A stretch of 64,000 nucleotides of DNA from Tenacibaculum sp. MAR_2009_124 (lineage in GTDB: Bacteria > Bacteroidota > Bacteroidia > Flavobacteriales > Flavobacteriaceae). Below, one piece after another: positions 63,365 through 64,000 of this stretch. The stretch lies in contig NZ_FNSF01000007.1 in the NCBI RefSeq assembly GCF_900105455.1, forward strand, positions 1-64,000, written 5' to 3'. Position 1 is the stretch's first letter. Each line of letters starts with the position of its first letter. Below the pieces are notes generated by a model, which saw only the letters and a list, made by a program, of their open reading frames with translations, ran no database searches and was not told where the DNA came from. Made by a program: the position numbers and the translations under genes.

Positions 63365-64000
63365 TTATTTTTTGTTATTTATGGGTTTAAAATGGTATTT
63401 TATTTTATTTGTCTCAATTTTTTCTTCAAATTCTTGTATTCTTAGTGGGTTTTCAGTAATCCAATTAGCACCACTAATCATATTATAAGTTTCCCCATGC
63501 TTATTTAGCTTTGTGTAAGTTGGAATACTCCAAATGTCTCTAGATAATGATAGTTTCGTTGAAAATAAATTCAAGTTTTCTCTTTTATCGTCACTTATCA
63601 ATATTTTAATGAAAGCAAACTTTTTGCTTAATTTATTTTTAATTTTTGGTTTTTCTTTCATCATATTCTTAACCTTTAGACAAGGAGCGCACCAATTTGC
63701 CGCATAATATAAAATTGGTATTTTGTTTTGCTCATATATGTGTTTCGAAAGGCGCTTTAAATCATAAAATCTTGAAGAATCATTTAGAATATAATCATTT
63801 AATTCAAAAGGATTTTTTGACACAAAACTATCTATGCTCCAAGAATATTCATTAATCTCATCATGTTCTTCTACTCTGAATACTTTACCATTTTCATCTA
63901 AATAAATCCAATCACCAACAGGTTTCCCATTTTTATGGTAAGCTACTAAATTCAAACTCTCATTTTCATGATAATATGTCCAATCTCCAATTGGTTTACT
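63365..64000 (-). CDS. Thioredoxin-like protein with MORN/YwqK-like repeats (partial)
   Basis: The frame is open to the window edge, so the true start lies beyond it; the TTG at 63955 is internal. The visible N-terminal part has repeats of the type GKPVGDWIYLDENGK and KPIGDWTYYHENE (YwqK/MORN-like). It is followed by a thioredoxin-like domain with the active-site motif WCAPC and a cis-Pro segment (WSIPTYTKL). It is likely a periplasmic or surface thiol protein. Function unknown. Confidence 0.75.
   Translation of the reverse strand, partial: SKPIGDWTYYHENESLNLVAYHKNGKPVGDWIYLDENGKVFRVEEHDEINEYSWSIDSFVSKNPFELNDYILNDSSRFYDLKRLSKHIYEQNKIPILYYAANWCAPCLKVKNMMKEKPKIKNKLSKKFAFIKILISDDKRENLNLFSTKLSLSRDIWSIPTYTKLNKHGETYNMISGANWITENPLRIQEFEEKIETNKIKYHFKPINNKK

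Noticed and set aside
1..64000. CRISPR array, rRNA or tRNA genes
   Set aside because: The repeats found are either long tandem units or dispersed hairpins without regular spacers. No rRNA- or tRNA-like segments were noticed by eye, though a covariance search was not possible.

Overview
The window looks like chromosomal DNA of a marine flavobacterium (Bacteroidota, probably Flavobacteriaceae). The evidence is low GC, sequence-typical Bacteroidota promoters (TTG, 19 nt, TAnnTTTG), many lipoproteins with short lipoboxes, DUF3667, AraC and Crp-type regulators, and a complete locus for the algal beta-glucan laminarin. I cannot name the genus from sequence alone. No rRNA, tRNA or CRISPR array was seen.

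Region 1 (1-21,650) is an accessory polymorphic-toxin region. A 7,144-bp unit is repeated in tandem. Copy A (1-7080) is riddled with small indels, copy B (7081-14224) is intact, and copy C (14225 to about 17,060) switches in mid-RHS core to a different toxin. In order, the unit carries two overlapping tyrosine recombinases, a RelE/ParE-type toxin-antitoxin pair, about 750 bp of structured GC-richer non-coding DNA, a headless RHS C-terminal tip with its own toxin domain, a presumptive immunity gene, a hairpin-repeat block with a terminator, an XRE repressor, and a divergently transcribed P-loop ATPase/winged-helix protein followed by iteron-like repeats. After copy C come two more RHS tip/immunity pairs with unrelated C-termini and lipoprotein immunity candidates. 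They are followed by decayed remnants, including the tail of a second XRE gene.

Region 2 (21.6-39.0 kb) is a beta-1,3(1,6)-glucan locus without SusC/SusD. One transcription unit encodes surface proteins: a clan GH-A hydrolase fused to a predicted outer-membrane barrel, a GH16 laminarinase, and two multidomain glycan-binding lipoproteins. After a terminator comes a second unit: a GH149-like beta-1,3-oligoglucan phosphorylase, GH17 and GH30 lipoproteins, an MFS transporter fused to a GH17 domain, and a cytosolic GH17. Together they can cut laminarin outside, remove beta-1,6 branches, import oligosaccharides and phosphorolyse them inside. The same family of dispersed hairpin repeats lies on both sides of the locus.

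Region 3 (39.7-60.2 kb) is ordinary chromosome. It holds a giant DUF4132 protein and its partner, a DUF4349 membrane protein, a PhzF/Crp/AhpD cluster, a 1-Cys peroxiredoxin, two penicillin-binding-protein-like serine hydrolases, a DUF3667 protein, a HupE plus His-rich DUF4198 metal-uptake pair, a GlcG-like protein, an AraC gene split by a 1-nt slip in an A run, a VOC protein, and an intact AraC gene.

Region 4 (60.5-64.0 kb) has an IS3-family element inside a lipoprotein gene; removing the element restores one in-frame gene. Beyond it are small secreted proteins bordered by a repeated intergenic motif, and a thioredoxin-like protein cut by the window end.
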